Shown here one piece after another: positions 26,641 through 35,485 of a stretch of 62,325 bases of DNA. Both the position numbers and the translations under genes were made by a program. Below the pieces are notes generated by a model. It was not told the origin of the DNA. It made no database searches and saw nothing but the letters and a program-made list of their open reading frames with translations. Numbering within the stretch: the stretch's first letter is position 1; each line of letters begins with the position of its first letter. The DNA is from Bacillota bacterium (GTDB taxonomy: Bacteria > Bacillota > Clostridia > Lachnospirales > Lachnospiraceae): contig JAEWMT010000038.1 in the NCBI GenBank assembly GCA_023393095.1, positions 1 through 62,325 of the forward strand, written 5' to 3'.

Positions 26641-27087
26641 CTATGACCAACTCTGTATCTCAATAATATTGCCTTCGATATCTGCAGTATATACAAAGAC
26701 TGCTTTTCTTCCATCTTCATACTCTGTGGTAACTAATTCCCCATACTGGCTGCCTCCAGCCGTTAGTAATTTATTCAAGGTTTCATTTACGTCATCTACT
26801 TCAAAGGCCAGATGGGTAAACCCGCATTGATTTATGAATGTTTCATTCCTCTCTTTGACCTGATCATACGAGAAAATCTCTAAAGTTGGATGATCCTCCT
26901 CATAGCCTGGTAGGCATAAATGTTCCCCAACAATATGCGCATCCTTAATACCGGTCATTTTATCAAGCCATTCTCCTTTTAAATCTCTGGTTTCACCGAT
27001 ACTTTTGCACTGAAATACATCTTTATAAAATTGAATCAATTTCTTACTGTCTTTCGCAATAAGATTTGTATGTACATATCGAAACAT
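26641..27087 (-). CDS. VOC (glyoxalase/lactoylglutathione-lyase-like) protein
   Basis: A 148-residue vicinal-oxygen-chelate protein with two beta-alpha-beta-beta-beta modules: MFRYVHTNLIAKDSKKLIQF...ECKSIGE-like first half and GFTHLAFEVDDVNETLNKLL...VFVYTADIEGNIIEIQSW second half. The metal ligands His (VHTNL), Glu (LEIF), His (THLAFEV) and Glu (IIEIQ) are in the usual positions. The substrate is unknown; no methylglyoxal-specific feature is seen. The start is ATG 27087 with GGGAGGAG eight bases upstream. The reading frame is fused upstream to a DUF3788 remnant, which is a separate decayed gene. Confidence 0.88.
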   Translation of the reverse strand: MFRYVHTNLIAKDSKKLIQFYKDVFQCKSIGETRDLKGEWLDKMTGIKDAHIVGEHLCLPGYEEDHPTLEIFSYDQVKERNETFINQCGFTHLAFEVDDVNETLNKLLTAGGSQYGELVTTEYEDGRKAVFVYTADIEGNIIEIQSWS

Positions 27088-27270
27088 TCTGCTAACTCCT
27101 CCCTTTACTATAGATTTACAATTAACCGAGCGCAGGTCGGCCTTGAAGCAGGAATCAAGCGGGATCAGATAAAGAATTGTCCGCTTGCCGCTTTTTATAA
27201 CAAGAGACCACCCTGCCTTTTTGCTATAATATTTCCACTCTTCAATCATGCTGCCCCAAAATGACGCCAC
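27088..27270 (-). pseudogene. DUF3788 gene remnant fused in frame upstream of the VOC gene
   Basis: The 61 codons in front of the VOC start read SMIEEWKYYSKKAGWSLVI, then GKRTILYLIPLDSCFKADL, which matches the N-terminal half of DUF3788 proteins (EWxYYGKKYGWxLKxRxGKRTLLYLxPxEGxF). The remaining half of that family is absent, and the frame continues into the ribosome binding site of the VOC gene. I infer a deletion that removed the DUF3788 C terminus and brought the VOC gene close behind. Confidence 0.7.
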
Positions 27271-27390
27271 TGCCTTATTTTTTACAACGCCGTGAATATG
27301 AATCGGCTATATGACATATGCATATTCGCATGATTTAATTATACCACTTTTGCGGATTTTCGGAATCCGCATTTTCTATATAAAGAGCCA

Positions 27391-27444
27391 AAAAATGGAG
27401 CTTTTGCTCCCTAGATGATTTCTCATCTATTTTGCAAAAGCCCC
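27391..27444 (-). terminator. groESL terminator
   Basis: On the minus strand GGGGCTTTTGC pairs with GCAAAAGCTCC and is followed by ATTTTTT; a smaller AGATGA/TCATCT hairpin sits in the loop. It lies 33 bases past the groEL stop. Confidence 0.88.
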
Positions 27445-27477
27445 TTTTTACATTATTAATCATTAATTATCGGTTTA

Positions 27478-29100
27478 TTACATCATGCCCATTCCAGGAG
27501 CGCCTGCAGGCATTGCTGGCTCGTTGGATTTAATATTTGCAACAACGGATTCTGTTGTTAATAAGGTGGAAGCTACGCTAGTAGCATTCTGAAGTGCACT
27601 TCTTGTAACCTTAGTAGGATCAAGAATACCTGCTGCAACCATATCAACATATTCTTCCGTTAATGCGTTGAAACCAAATCCAACCTTGTTTTCTTTTACC
27701 TTGCTGATAACCACGGAACCTTCTACGCCTGCGTTGTAAACAATACTGTATAAAGGAGATTCCAGAGCTTTTAAGATGATATTAGCTCCGGTCTTCTCAT
27801 CGCCTTCCAGATTAGCTGCCAACTTAGCAACTTCCTTGGAAGCATGGATGTAAGCAGAACCACCACCTGCAACAATACCTTCTTCTACTGCTGCTCTGGT
27901 AGCTGCAAGAGCATCTTCCATACGAAGCTTGTTTTCCTTCATTTCAGTCTCGGTAGCCGCACCAACTCTGATGACTGCTACGCCTCCTGCAAGCTTTGCA
28001 AGTCTTTCCTGTAATTTTTCTTTATCGAATTCAGATGTTGTCTCTTCAATCTGAGCCTTAATCTGAGCGATTCTTGTCTGAATATCTTCCTTATTGCCTT
28101 CGCCGTCAACAATAATTGTGTTTTCCTTCTGAACCTTAATGGATTTTGCACGTCCAAGCTGCTCCAAAGTGGTTTCCTTTAAGTCAAGTCCTAATTCATC
28201 AGTAATCACTGTACCACCAGTTAAAATAGCGATATCCTGAAGCATTGCCTTTCTTCTGTCACCATAGCCAGGAGCTTTCACAGCTACAACAGTAAAGGTA
28301 CCTCTTAATTTATTCAGAACTAAGGTTGTAAGAGCTTCGCCTTCCACATCCTCAGCAATGATAAGTAATCTAGCACCGCTTTGTACGATCTGCTCTAATA
28401 TCGGTAAGATTTCCTGAATATTGGAGATCTTCTTATCGGTAATTAAAATATATGGATTATCAAGGTTAGCTTCCATCTTATCCATGTCTGTGCACATATA
28501 AGCGGAGATGTAACCACGATCAAATTGCATACCTTCCACAAGCTCAAGTTCTGTCTTCATAGTCTTGGATTCTTCAATAGTGATAACGCCATCGTTGGAT
28601 ACCTTCTCCATTGCGTCAGCAACTAACTGTCCAACTTCGTCATCGCCTGCAGAAATAGCAGCAACTCTAGCAATCTGCTCCTTACCCTTTAAGGTGGAGC
28701 TCATTTTTAAAATTGCATCTACTGCAACATCAGTAGCTTTCTTCATACCTTTTCTTAAGATAATTGGGTTAGCGCCTGCAGCAAGGTTCTTCATACCTTC
28801 TGAGATCATGGCCTGAGCAAGAACAGTAGCTGTTGTTGTACCATCACCTGCTACATCATTTGTCTTTGTAGCAACTTCTTTTACCAGCTGTGCTCCCATA
28901 TTTTCAAATGGATCTTCTAATTCGATTTCCTTTGCAATTGTAACACCATCATTTGTAATTAGAGGTGCTCCAAAAGATTTATCAAGTACTACATTTCTTC
29001 CCTTTGGTCCAAGTGTAACTTTAACCGTATTAGCTAATTTATTAGCGCCAATTTCAAGCGCTGCTCTTGCTTCTGCGCCGTATTTAATTTCCTTTGCCAT
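27478..29100 (-). CDS. groL: Chaperonin GroEL (Hsp60)
   Basis: A 540-residue ATP-driven folding chaperonin, forming 14-mers with GroES caps. It is colinear with the family from MAKEIKYGAEARAALEIGAN through VTLGPKGRNVVLDKSFGAP, the ATP site VAGDGTTTATVLAQAM and the apical domain EGMQFDRGYISAYM to the flexible C-terminal tail PAGAPGMGMM. It lies 20 bases behind groES. Control is by the CIRCE/HrcA site upstream. Confidence 0.99.
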   Translation of the reverse strand: MAKEIKYGAEARAALEIGANKLANTVKVTLGPKGRNVVLDKSFGAPLITNDGVTIAKEIELEDPFENMGAQLVKEVATKTNDVAGDGTTTATVLAQAMISEGMKNLAAGANPIILRKGMKKATDVAVDAILKMSSTLKGKEQIARVAAISAGDDEVGQLVADAMEKVSNDGVITIEESKTMKTELELVEGMQFDRGYISAYMCTDMDKMEANLDNPYILITDKKISNIQEILPILEQIVQSGARLLIIAEDVEGEALTTLVLNKLRGTFTVVAVKAPGYGDRRKAMLQDIAILTGGTVITDELGLDLKETTLEQLGRAKSIKVQKENTIIVDGEGNKEDIQTRIAQIKAQIEETTSEFDKEKLQERLAKLAGGVAVIRVGAATETEMKENKLRMEDALAATRAAVEEGIVAGGGSAYIHASKEVAKLAANLEGDEKTGANIILKALESPLYSIVYNAGVEGSVVISKVKENKVGFGFNALTEEYVDMVAAGILDPTKVTRSALQNATSVASTLLTTESVVANIKSNEPAMPAGAPGMGMM

Positions 29101-29120
29101 CGTTTATCTCTCCTTCTTAA

Positions 29121-29408
29121 TTAGTCTTCTACAACTGCAACAATATCGTTTTGTTTTACAATGATAAATTCTTCTTCTTCAAGCTTAACTTCTGTGCCGG
29201 CATATTTTGAATAGATAACTTTGTCGCCAACCTTAACCTGCATTACAACTTCTTTACCGTCAACAACTCCGCCGGGACCTACTGCAATAACCTCTGCCTG
29301 CTGAGGCTTTTCCTTTGCCTGACCTGGTAATACAATACCTGATTTTGTTGTCTCTTCAGCAACTAATTGCTTTAAAACTACCTTATCTCCTAATGGTACA
29401 AGTTTCAT
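29121..29408 (-). CDS. groS: Co-chaperonin GroES (Hsp10)
   Basis: 95 residues, a normal length. It has MKLVPLGDKVVLKQLVAEET, the mobile-loop TKSGIVLPGQAKEKPQQAEV and the C-terminal VIYSKYAGTEVKLEEEEFII. It caps the GroEL ring. First gene of the operon, with GGAGGAAC upstream of its ATG. Confidence 0.99.
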   Translation of the reverse strand: MKLVPLGDKVVLKQLVAEETTKSGIVLPGQAKEKPQQAEVIAVGPGGVVDGKEVVMQVKVGDKVIYSKYAGTEVKLEEEEFIIVKQNDIVAVVED

Positions 29409-29454
29409 TTTTATGTTCCTCCTTCAAAATTTAAGTTTAGCTTTTAGAGAATTA

Positions 29455-29481
29455 TTAGCACTCGACTATAATGAGTGCTAA
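29455..29481. promoter_or_regulatory. CIRCE operator (HrcA-binding)
   Basis: TTAGCACTC, nine bases, GAGTGCTAA: a perfect match to the CIRCE consensus, 46 bases upstream of groES. The HrcA repressor binds it when GroEL is not busy, giving heat-shock induction. Confidence 0.99.
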
Positions 29482-29493
29482 CTACTGATTTAT

Positions 29494-29522
29494 ATATTAG
29501 TAAATTTACTTTTATTATGCAA
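29494..29522 (-). promoter_or_regulatory. Sigma-A promoter of groESL
   Basis: The minus strand carries TTGCAT, 17 bases, TAATAT. The CIRCE element begins 12 bases downstream of the -10 box, so it covers the start site. Confidence 0.75.
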
Positions 29523-29687
29523 CTTGATTTCCTTGTTAATACCGGAGCAAATTTACTAATTTCTTCATCATTCTAAAGATAGCTCTCTATATCTCATTTT
29601 TTCTCAATTTTACACATTGGATATATTTTAAAGCGTTTACATGCAAAATTTTCTCATTGTATTACACGACTTACTTTGCAATAAAAT

Positions 29688-29733
29688 AGGGGCTGCTGCA
29701 AAATAATCTAAACTGTATTTAGCAACAGTCCCT
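29688..29733 (-). terminator. Terminator-like hairpin
   Basis: GGGGCTGCTGC pairs with GCAACAGTCCC (two G-U pairs), and the minus strand continues into TATTTTATT. It may end the DUF2225-DUF6062 transcript after the large palindrome. Confidence 0.6.
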
Positions 29734-29835
29734 TACACTATTATTTCTCGAACACCACTTTAGTATATTCCAGATTAGGTATTATATACCACAATTACTT
29801 TAAATTTTCAATTTAAAATGTAGAATATGGTCCTG

Positions 29836-30075
29836 GTGTCATAAGTCACCTATAAGGTAAATCAATGAATATGTGTGCATATATATACAGATGACAAAGA
29901 CCGGCTTGAAAGCGATTGCCTTTTCTTTCGTTTAAGACTCAGTAAAATGTGAGCAGCTGCGAGCATTTTACATCTCTGAGGCTTAAAAAGAAAGTTATCG
30001 CTTGATGGAAAGGCGAGTCATATGTATATATATGCACACATATTCATCTCTTTACATAAGTCTGGCTTATGACAC
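29836..30075. repeat. 240-bp imperfect palindromic element
   Basis: The ends GTGTCATAAG and CTTATGACAC are perfect inverted copies. Further in, ATGAATATGTGTGCATATAT is mirrored by ATATATGCACACATATTCAT, then AAGCGAT/ATCGCTT, TCTTT/AAAGA and a core GTAAAATGTGAGCAGCTGCGAGCATTTTAC read as a palindrome. The whole unit is self-complementary with short loops and encodes nothing, which fits a MITE-like or palindromic intergenic mobile element. It sits 18 bases from the DUF6062 stop. Confidence 0.85.
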
Positions 30076-30092
30076 TCGAACCATAGATAGCT

Positions 30093-30812
30093 TTATTGAA
30101 GTACCCCATTTGTTTTCTGCATGGATCTTGTTAGTGCATCCTTCGCGTTCTTCCACGGTTCATTTGCATATCGATAATCAAACTTATTGATAAACCATTC
30201 CAAATCATTGCTTACACGCTTCATATTTTCAAGATAAAGCTCATTCAATTCCTTAATGAAGCAAATCAGCTCATCCCCTTTTAAATGTTCGGGAGCTCCT
30301 TCATAAAGCATTTTATAATGTTTGGTACAGAATCCCTTCGTATTTCTAAATTTATTACGGAATTCTTCTTCACGATGATAAAGGTGATAAATTGTAACAA
30401 GATAGCGTTCAATGGTACCTTCAATCTTACTGCAGACAAAGCAGGTATCTTCTTGTTGATTAAGATATTTGATCACTGCGGGGGCATCCTCCTTCTTTTT
30501 AAAAAGGGAAGGAGCGGATAATTTCAATCCGTTTTGAGAATGTTTCTCTACCTCCTGTACCAATTTATCCATATGAGTTTTAAGCATTAATGCAAGACCC
30601 AGACGATTTTGATTTTTATACATCTGCTCCAGATGCTTCTCACAAAAGCCAAGTCTAGAGGTAGCTTCTCTGACGTCATCCTCCATATAACTCGGTCCCA
30701 TGGTAAATTCAACAGCCTCGGTTTCCAATTTCTTTCTCATTATACAGATCGGACATTCACAATCTGCTTCAAATGCTTCATTTACTGGAATGGTATATAA
30801 TTTCTCCTTCAA
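30093..30812 (-). CDS. DUF6062 family protein
   Basis: A 239-residue cytoplasmic protein with two similar Cys/His modules: CECPICIMRKKLE plus GFCEKHLEQMY in the first half (about 20-65) and CFVCSKIE plus GFCTKHYKML in the second (about 128-170). The C-P-I-C and G-F-C-x-x-H pattern suggests two zinc- or metal-binding sites. The family is common in Clostridia and its function is unknown. It lies 14 bases downstream of the DUF2225 gene, so the two are probably co-transcribed. Confidence 0.85.
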   Translation of the reverse strand: MKEKLYTIPVNEAFEADCECPICIMRKKLETEAVEFTMGPSYMEDDVREATSRLGFCEKHLEQMYKNQNRLGLALMLKTHMDKLVQEVEKHSQNGLKLSAPSLFKKKEDAPAVIKYLNQQEDTCFVCSKIEGTIERYLVTIYHLYHREEEFRNKFRNTKGFCTKHYKMLYEGAPEHLKGDELICFIKELNELYLENMKRVSNDLEWFINKFDYRYANEPWKNAKDALTRSMQKTNGVLQ

Positions 30813-30826
30813 TATACAACCCGCCT

Positions 30827-31669
30827 TTAAAATTTCTGATCCTTGATCAGATCCTTAATATCCCTTGCTTTCTGTTTGATACGTTCATTCGCATCCCTAG
30901 AAGTTATGACTTTGGATATCCATCTTCCAGCTTCCTCATATTTCCCGACTCTTCGGGCAAGCTCAGCCATTAATAAAGTAATAGTACATTCATCCATTCC
31001 ACACATCGGGAAATCTTCTTTACTGAATGCCTCAGAAAATCCATCATAAGCTTTTTCAATGAAATCCAGTTCTTCTTTCTCCATCTCTTTTATCTGTTTA
31101 TCATAATCCGGTAGATCCTTCGAAAGATTTTCTGATTTGCCACGAATCACCCAAGCTGTCTTCAAACAGGTATAAGCACGTTCTGAAGTTTTTGATTTTT
31201 TAACAATTGCATTTACTAATGCAAGTTTATGTCTTGCAATTGCATCGTCATACGTTAAAATATTGCCTTCTTCATTTAGCCCGCGAAAAACTGCTGTAAT
31301 ATTATTTTTAATTAAAGTTGCCTGCGCAGAGGATACATATTTAAAGAAACGGTTCAATGCTGCAAATCCACAGCTAGGACATACAATTGCATCATATTTT
31401 AACGGATCCATGTTCTGGTACATCGGCTTTAGATCCGTATCCAATGAAAGAAGCTTAACCTTGCCGGATTTTACTGTCTTTGATTTAAATTCCTGATCAC
31501 ATACAGGGCAAGTATAGGTTTTTTCAAAAATAACATCTTCTTCTGAAAATGAAGGTTTGTCATCTTCTGTTTGCTTTTTCTCATTACCCTTTTCCTTATC
31601 TTCATAAATGTTCATCTCAGATAAATTATTTAGACCAAATGCTTCTAATCCTGAAAATAAATTAGCCAA
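30827..31669 (-). CDS. DUF2225 domain protein
   Basis: A 280-residue protein. After a charged 45-residue leader, a zinc-ribbon-like segment YTCPVCDQEFKSKTVKSGKV is followed by RxxDxDLKP-type LLSLDTDLKPMYQNMDPLKY, VCPSCGFAALNRFF, and then alpha-helical TPR-like repeats (LALVNAIVKKSKTSERAYTC, MAELARRVGKYEEAGRWIS). The function is not known. The family often sits in single-copy positions in Firmicutes. The gene is preceded by the hairpin 31705-31758. Confidence 0.85.
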   Translation of the reverse strand: MANLFSGLEAFGLNNLSEMNIYEDKEKGNEKKQTEDDKPSFSEEDVIFEKTYTCPVCDQEFKSKTVKSGKVKLLSLDTDLKPMYQNMDPLKYDAIVCPSCGFAALNRFFKYVSSAQATLIKNNITAVFRGLNEEGNILTYDDAIARHKLALVNAIVKKSKTSERAYTCLKTAWVIRGKSENLSKDLPDYDKQIKEMEKEELDFIEKAYDGFSEAFSKEDFPMCGMDECTITLLMAELARRVGKYEEAGRWISKVITSRDANERIKQKARDIKDLIKDQKF

Positions 31670-31704
31670 AGCTAATCCCCCTATCTCTTATGTATTTTTA
31701 GATA

Positions 31705-31758
31705 ATTGCGAAACTATATAGTCTGTGTATACGATATATAATTTGTGAGTTTCGCAAT
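31705..31758. terminator. Hairpin between glnS and the DUF2225 gene
   Basis: ATTGCGAAACT pairs with AGTTTCGCAAT (11 bp) around an AT-rich loop, 30 bases past the glnS stop. It is a likely glnS terminator, though the T run is weak. Confidence 0.6.
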
Positions 31759-31787
31759 CACCAACTCATGTATTTTAATTTTTATCA

Positions 31788-33488
31788 TTATACCGGTTTG
31801 TAGGAACTTTTTAAGGATACAATTCTGTTAAATACTGGCTTCTCAGGCGTAGAGTCTTTGATATCCAAACAGAAAAATCCCTGTCTTAAAAATTGAAAGC
31901 TATCTGGGGCTACCGCTCCTGTAATATTTGGTTCTATATAACACTCTTTTAAAATTTTGATGGAATTAGGATTCAAGTTCAAGCTTCCATCCTCATTGTA
32001 TACCCCTTTTGATTCATCTACAATATTCTCATATAAACGAACTTCTGTCTTAACAGCTGTATCTGCTGCAACCCAATGGATTGTACCCTTCACCTTTCTT
32101 CCATTAAAGGAAGAACCGCTTTTAGTCTCAGGATCGTAGGTACAGTGAATTTCGGTAACATTGCCGTTCTCATCAGTAATATAATCCTGACAGGTAACAA
32201 AATAAGCATTCATCAGACGCACTTCATTACCTGGAAATAAACGAAAATATTTCTTAGGCGGTTCAATCATAAAGTCTTCCCGCTCGATATATAATTCTCT
32301 GCCAAACGGAACTTTTCTTATTCCCATTTCCTCATTTTCCTGATTATTCGGTGCATCCAGATATTCAATCTGCCCTTCTGGATAATTCGTAATAATCAGT
32401 TTGATAGGATCAAGTACTGCCATAATTCTTGGTCTTTTTAATTTGAGATCTTCACGGATACAGTATTCCAGCATTGCGTAATCAACAGAGCTCTGACTCT
32501 TAGACACACCGCACAATTCCATGAACATCCGTATGGATTCCTGCGTAAAGCCTCTTCTTCTTAAAGCACTGATGGACACCAGTCTTGGATCATCCCATCC
32601 ATCAACAATACCATCTTCGACCAGCTTTTTAATATATCTCTTACCGGTAATTACATTGGTAAGATACATCTTAGCAAATTCTATCTGCTTGGGTGGATTT
32701 TCATATTCCAGCTCTCTTACTACCCAATCATACAACGGACGGTGATCTTCAAATTCCAGAGTACAGATGGAATGTGTTACTCCTTCGATTGCATCCTCAA
32801 TAGGATGCGCAAAATCATACATCGGATAGATACACCATTTGTCTCCGGTATTATGATGAGGTATTTTAGCAACACGGTAGATAATCGGATCCCTCATATT
32901 AATATTTGCGGAAGCCATATCAATCTTTGCACGTAAAACCTTGGAGCCATCCGGATAAACCCCTGCTTTCATCTCTTCAAACAGCTTAAGGTTCTCTTCT
33001 ATACTTCTGTCACGGTAAGGACTATTTTTACCAGGCTCCGTAAGCGTTCCCCGATACTCTTTAATTTCATCCGCTGTTAAATCACAAACAAAGGCTTTTC
33101 CTTTTTTAATCAGCTTTACAGCGGCTTCATACATCTGGTCAAAATAGTCGGACGCAAAAAACAGGCGGTCCTCAAAATCTCCTCCCACCCACTTTACATC
33201 TTCTACAATGGAATCTACAAATTCAGTTTTTTCTTTGGTAGGATTCGTATCATCAAAACGTAAGTTAAATTTACCGCCATACTTTTTCGCTAAACCGTAA
33301 TTTAAAAGAATCGATTTTGCATGACCAATATGAAGATATCCATTCGGCTCCGGAGGGAATCTGGTTACAATTTTTTTCACTTTGCCTTCTTCCAGATCCT
33401 TATCAATTATCAACTCAATAAAATTTTTGGAAATCGTCTCTCCTTCTGTTTCTTTATGATTATCATCCACAAAATTATTGTTCTCCAT
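31788..33488 (-). CDS. glnS: Glutaminyl-tRNA synthetase
   Basis: A 566-residue class I synthetase that charges tRNA-Gln. It has the HIGH motif in RFPPEPNGYLHIGHAKSILL (about 43-62), the FDDTNPTKE segment, GVTHSICTLEFEDHRPLYDW and an anticodon-binding beta-barrel from about 345 (MAVLDPIKLIITNYPEGQIE). The KMSKS equivalent appears as ITGKRYIKKLV. Many Firmicutes make Gln-tRNA by the GatCAB amidotransferase route. A GlnRS here is normal for a subset of Clostridia that acquired it. Length fits the bacterial form with a short N-terminal extension. Confidence 0.97.
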   Translation of the reverse strand: MENNNFVDDNHKETEGETISKNFIELIIDKDLEEGKVKKIVTRFPPEPNGYLHIGHAKSILLNYGLAKKYGGKFNLRFDDTNPTKEKTEFVDSIVEDVKWVGGDFEDRLFFASDYFDQMYEAAVKLIKKGKAFVCDLTADEIKEYRGTLTEPGKNSPYRDRSIEENLKLFEEMKAGVYPDGSKVLRAKIDMASANINMRDPIIYRVAKIPHHNTGDKWCIYPMYDFAHPIEDAIEGVTHSICTLEFEDHRPLYDWVVRELEYENPPKQIEFAKMYLTNVITGKRYIKKLVEDGIVDGWDDPRLVSISALRRRGFTQESIRMFMELCGVSKSQSSVDYAMLEYCIREDLKLKRPRIMAVLDPIKLIITNYPEGQIEYLDAPNNQENEEMGIRKVPFGRELYIEREDFMIEPPKKYFRLFPGNEVRLMNAYFVTCQDYITDENGNVTEIHCTYDPETKSGSSFNGRKVKGTIHWVAADTAVKTEVRLYENIVDESKGVYNEDGSLNLNPNSIKILKECYIEPNITGAVAPDSFQFLRQGFFCLDIKDSTPEKPVFNRIVSLKSSYKPV

Positions 33489-33761
33489 TAGGAACCTCCC
33501 GGTAAATATTACATGACTGCTATAAATGCAACGTCAATTATTTTTTGTAAAGTATTATCTAAAGATCAATTTTCATACATGATTAGTTACATAAAAAGTA
33601 ACTTTTCCATTTAATAAATATTCATGTTATATAATACCACAGTTTAACATAAGTTAAAAGTATGAATTTTAAATGAAATCCCGATTGGTAATAAGGCTTT
33701 ATTACTAATACCAATACTTTGAATGTCGTAAATACAATTTATTTAATTCGCTTTTATTAAT
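33489..33761. other. Intergenic region upstream of glnS
   Basis: AT-rich, no gene. It should hold the glnS promoter. I see no T-box (no clear specifier loop plus TGGNACCGCG motif). Confidence 0.4.
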
Positions 33762-33816
33762 AAATGAGGCTGTTCCTTGCTCTCATATTTTGAGAGAAAT
33801 CAGGACAGCCTCATTT
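33762..33816. terminator. Terminator of the SleB-like gene
   Basis: AAATGAGGCTGT pairs with ACAGCCTCATTT, with a second TCTCA/TGAGA hairpin in the loop. T/A runs flank both sides, so it may work both ways. Confidence 0.85.
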
Positions 33817-33828
33817 TTTATATCATTA

Positions 33829-34566
33829 TTATTTAGTTCTATAGAAAATCATATCATCGATAATTCTGTATTTACTATAATGCTTCTTGACATAAGTTTT
33901 ATAATTCTTGTTTGAAAAGCATAAATAACTGCCGATGTTGTTATCCCCGCTAAGTGCAGCCTTGGCTGCCTTAATGGATTTTTTCATAGATGCATTATAT
34001 TTTCCTGAATCATATGTTTTTAATGCTTTTTCATATGGGCTTATGCCTGTCTTTCTATTTTTAATCGTAACAGAAAACTGTATGGACCATTTGCGGTCAT
34101 AGATTACTTCTTTGATCGTATCGATATGCCAGTAAGCTTTACTATCGACTCTATTCAATACTACATTTCCAACTCCAAGCATCGTTGTGTAAGTCTGGTT
34201 TCCGGCTTCTGAATAAATCAGGCAGGATAATAATCTTAAATCGGATTTTGAATAAGAAGCTTTCTTATTACAAGAGCTTTTTGTACTTGTTTTCTTAGCC
34301 TCGTCTTTCTTTGTATCGGCCTTTTTCTCTGAACTTTTTGGAGCTGTTACATTTTTATTATTAACATTTTCCTCAGCTACTTTATCAGCTGGTATTTCAC
34401 TTAATGCTGTATCCACCGCATTTGTATCAGTTCCTGAGGTAGCTTCGCCTTGTATAGTGGATTGATTCTGATCTTCTGCTGTAGCTGCGAAGGCTGCATA
34501 ACTGTAGTTGCTGCACATGATAGCCAGTATAATTATGGTCGCTAATATTTTATTAATTTTGCTCAT
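33829..34566 (-). CDS. SleB-family cell wall hydrolase, exported
   Basis: A 245-residue protein: signal peptide (about 1-28, INKILATIIILAIMCSNYSY), a Ser/Thr/Lys/Glu-rich linker (about 30-115) and a C-terminal Hydrolase_2 (SleB-like) domain: LRLLSCLIYSEAGNQTYTTM (catalytic Glu), LGVGNVVLNRV, and IGSYLCFSNKNYK near the end. SleB-type enzymes are lytic transglycosylases acting on spore cortex or vegetative wall. The start is ATG 34566, preceded by GGAG; the frame is open 14 codons upstream but has no ribosome binding site. Confidence 0.9.
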   Translation of the reverse strand: MSKINKILATIIILAIMCSNYSYAAFAATAEDQNQSTIQGEATSGTDTNAVDTALSEIPADKVAEENVNNKNVTAPKSSEKKADTKKDEAKKTSTKSSCNKKASYSKSDLRLLSCLIYSEAGNQTYTTMLGVGNVVLNRVDSKAYWHIDTIKEVIYDRKWSIQFSVTIKNRKTGISPYEKALKTYDSGKYNASMKKSIKAAKAALSGDNNIGSYLCFSNKNYKTYVKKHYSKYRIIDDMIFYRTK

Positions 34567-34727
34567 TACGAGGGTCTCCTTAATATGTAATAAATCTGGA
34601 ACATTCATTACATTTTGTTAACAATTACTTAATAAGTATATCATATTTTCTTAAAATATCAACCACTATTTTATTATTATGATAAATACTGTAAATAAAA
34701 GCTTTGCTTGGGAGCTAAACTCACACT

Positions 34728-34775
34728 AAAAAGTCAGTGGACTGTCACTTATAAATGACAGTCCACTGACTTTTC
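34728..34775 (-). terminator. Terminator of the sugar operon
   Basis: AAAAGTCAGTGGACTGTCA pairs with TGACAGTCCACTGACTTTT (19 bp) around nine bases, 15 bases past the araD stop. It is one of the strongest hairpins in the window. Confidence 0.93.
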
Positions 34776-34790
34776 AATAGGGAGGTTTTA

Positions 34791-35480
34791 TTATAATTGA
34801 CCATAATAAGCATTTGCACCATGTTTTCTAAAATAATGCTTATCCAGTAATTCCTGTGGTGCGGGTTGTACCTGCGGATTGATCATTTCACAATGAAATG
34901 CCATTTTGGATACTTCTTCCACAACAACCGCATTATGAACAGCTTCTTTGGCATCTTTTCCCCAGGTAAATACCCCATGATTTTTACATAAGGCTCCTGG
35001 AACTGCCATAATATCTTTGTCCTTAAAATATTCTCTAATTAGAATTCCCGTATTTTTCTCATATGCTTCATCAATTTCTTCCTTCGTTAAATTCCTCAGA
35101 CAAGGAATCTCTCCGTAAAAATAATCGGCATGAGTAGTACCGTAACAGGGAACGGCTCTTCCTGCCTGCGCCCAGCTGGTTGCCATATAAGAATGTGTAT
35201 GTACCACACCTTTAATTTCTGGGAATGCTTTATAAATTTCCAGATGGGTTGGTGTATCAGAAGATGGGTTATAATTCCCCTCCACTTTATTCCCATTCAG
35301 ATCCATCACTACCATATCTTCCGGCTTTAACAGCTCATAATCCACGCCGCTTGGTTTAATAACAAAAAGGCCTGTCTCTCTATCCATACCGCTGACGTTA
35401 CCCCATGTAAATGTTACAAGACCGTATTTTGGCAATTGCATATTTGCTTCATATACTTCTTTCTTTAATAATTCCAGCAT
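34791..35480 (-). CDS. araD: L-ribulose-5-phosphate 4-epimerase
   Basis: A 229-residue class II aldolase-fold enzyme converting L-ribulose 5-phosphate to D-xylulose 5-phosphate through retro-aldol cleavage. Visible: GNVSGMDRE (phosphate site), the Zn ligands in VVHTHSYMATSWAQAG and the third His in KNHGVFTWG, and Asp/Tyr near TTHADYFYGEIPC. Last gene of the operon, six bases behind the 3-epimerase gene; strong terminator follows. The paralogues UlaF and SgbE are as likely a name as AraD, because the partner here is an UlaE-type 3-epimerase. Confidence 0.95.
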   Translation of the reverse strand: MLELLKKEVYEANMQLPKYGLVTFTWGNVSGMDRETGLFVIKPSGVDYELLKPEDMVVMDLNGNKVEGNYNPSSDTPTHLEIYKAFPEIKGVVHTHSYMATSWAQAGRAVPCYGTTHADYFYGEIPCLRNLTKEEIDEAYEKNTGILIREYFKDKDIMAVPGALCKNHGVFTWGKDAKEAVHNAVVVEEVSKMAFHCEMINPQVQPAPQELLDKHYFRKHGANAYYGQL

Positions 35481-35485
35481 CCTGT

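Noticed and set aside
27031..27264. Plus-strand frame opposite the DUF3788 remnant
   Set aside because: Antisense shadow; the minus-strand reading has clear family similarity.
33489..33828. T-box leader for glnS
   Set aside because: No TGGNACCGCG T-box motif or specifier loop is visible.
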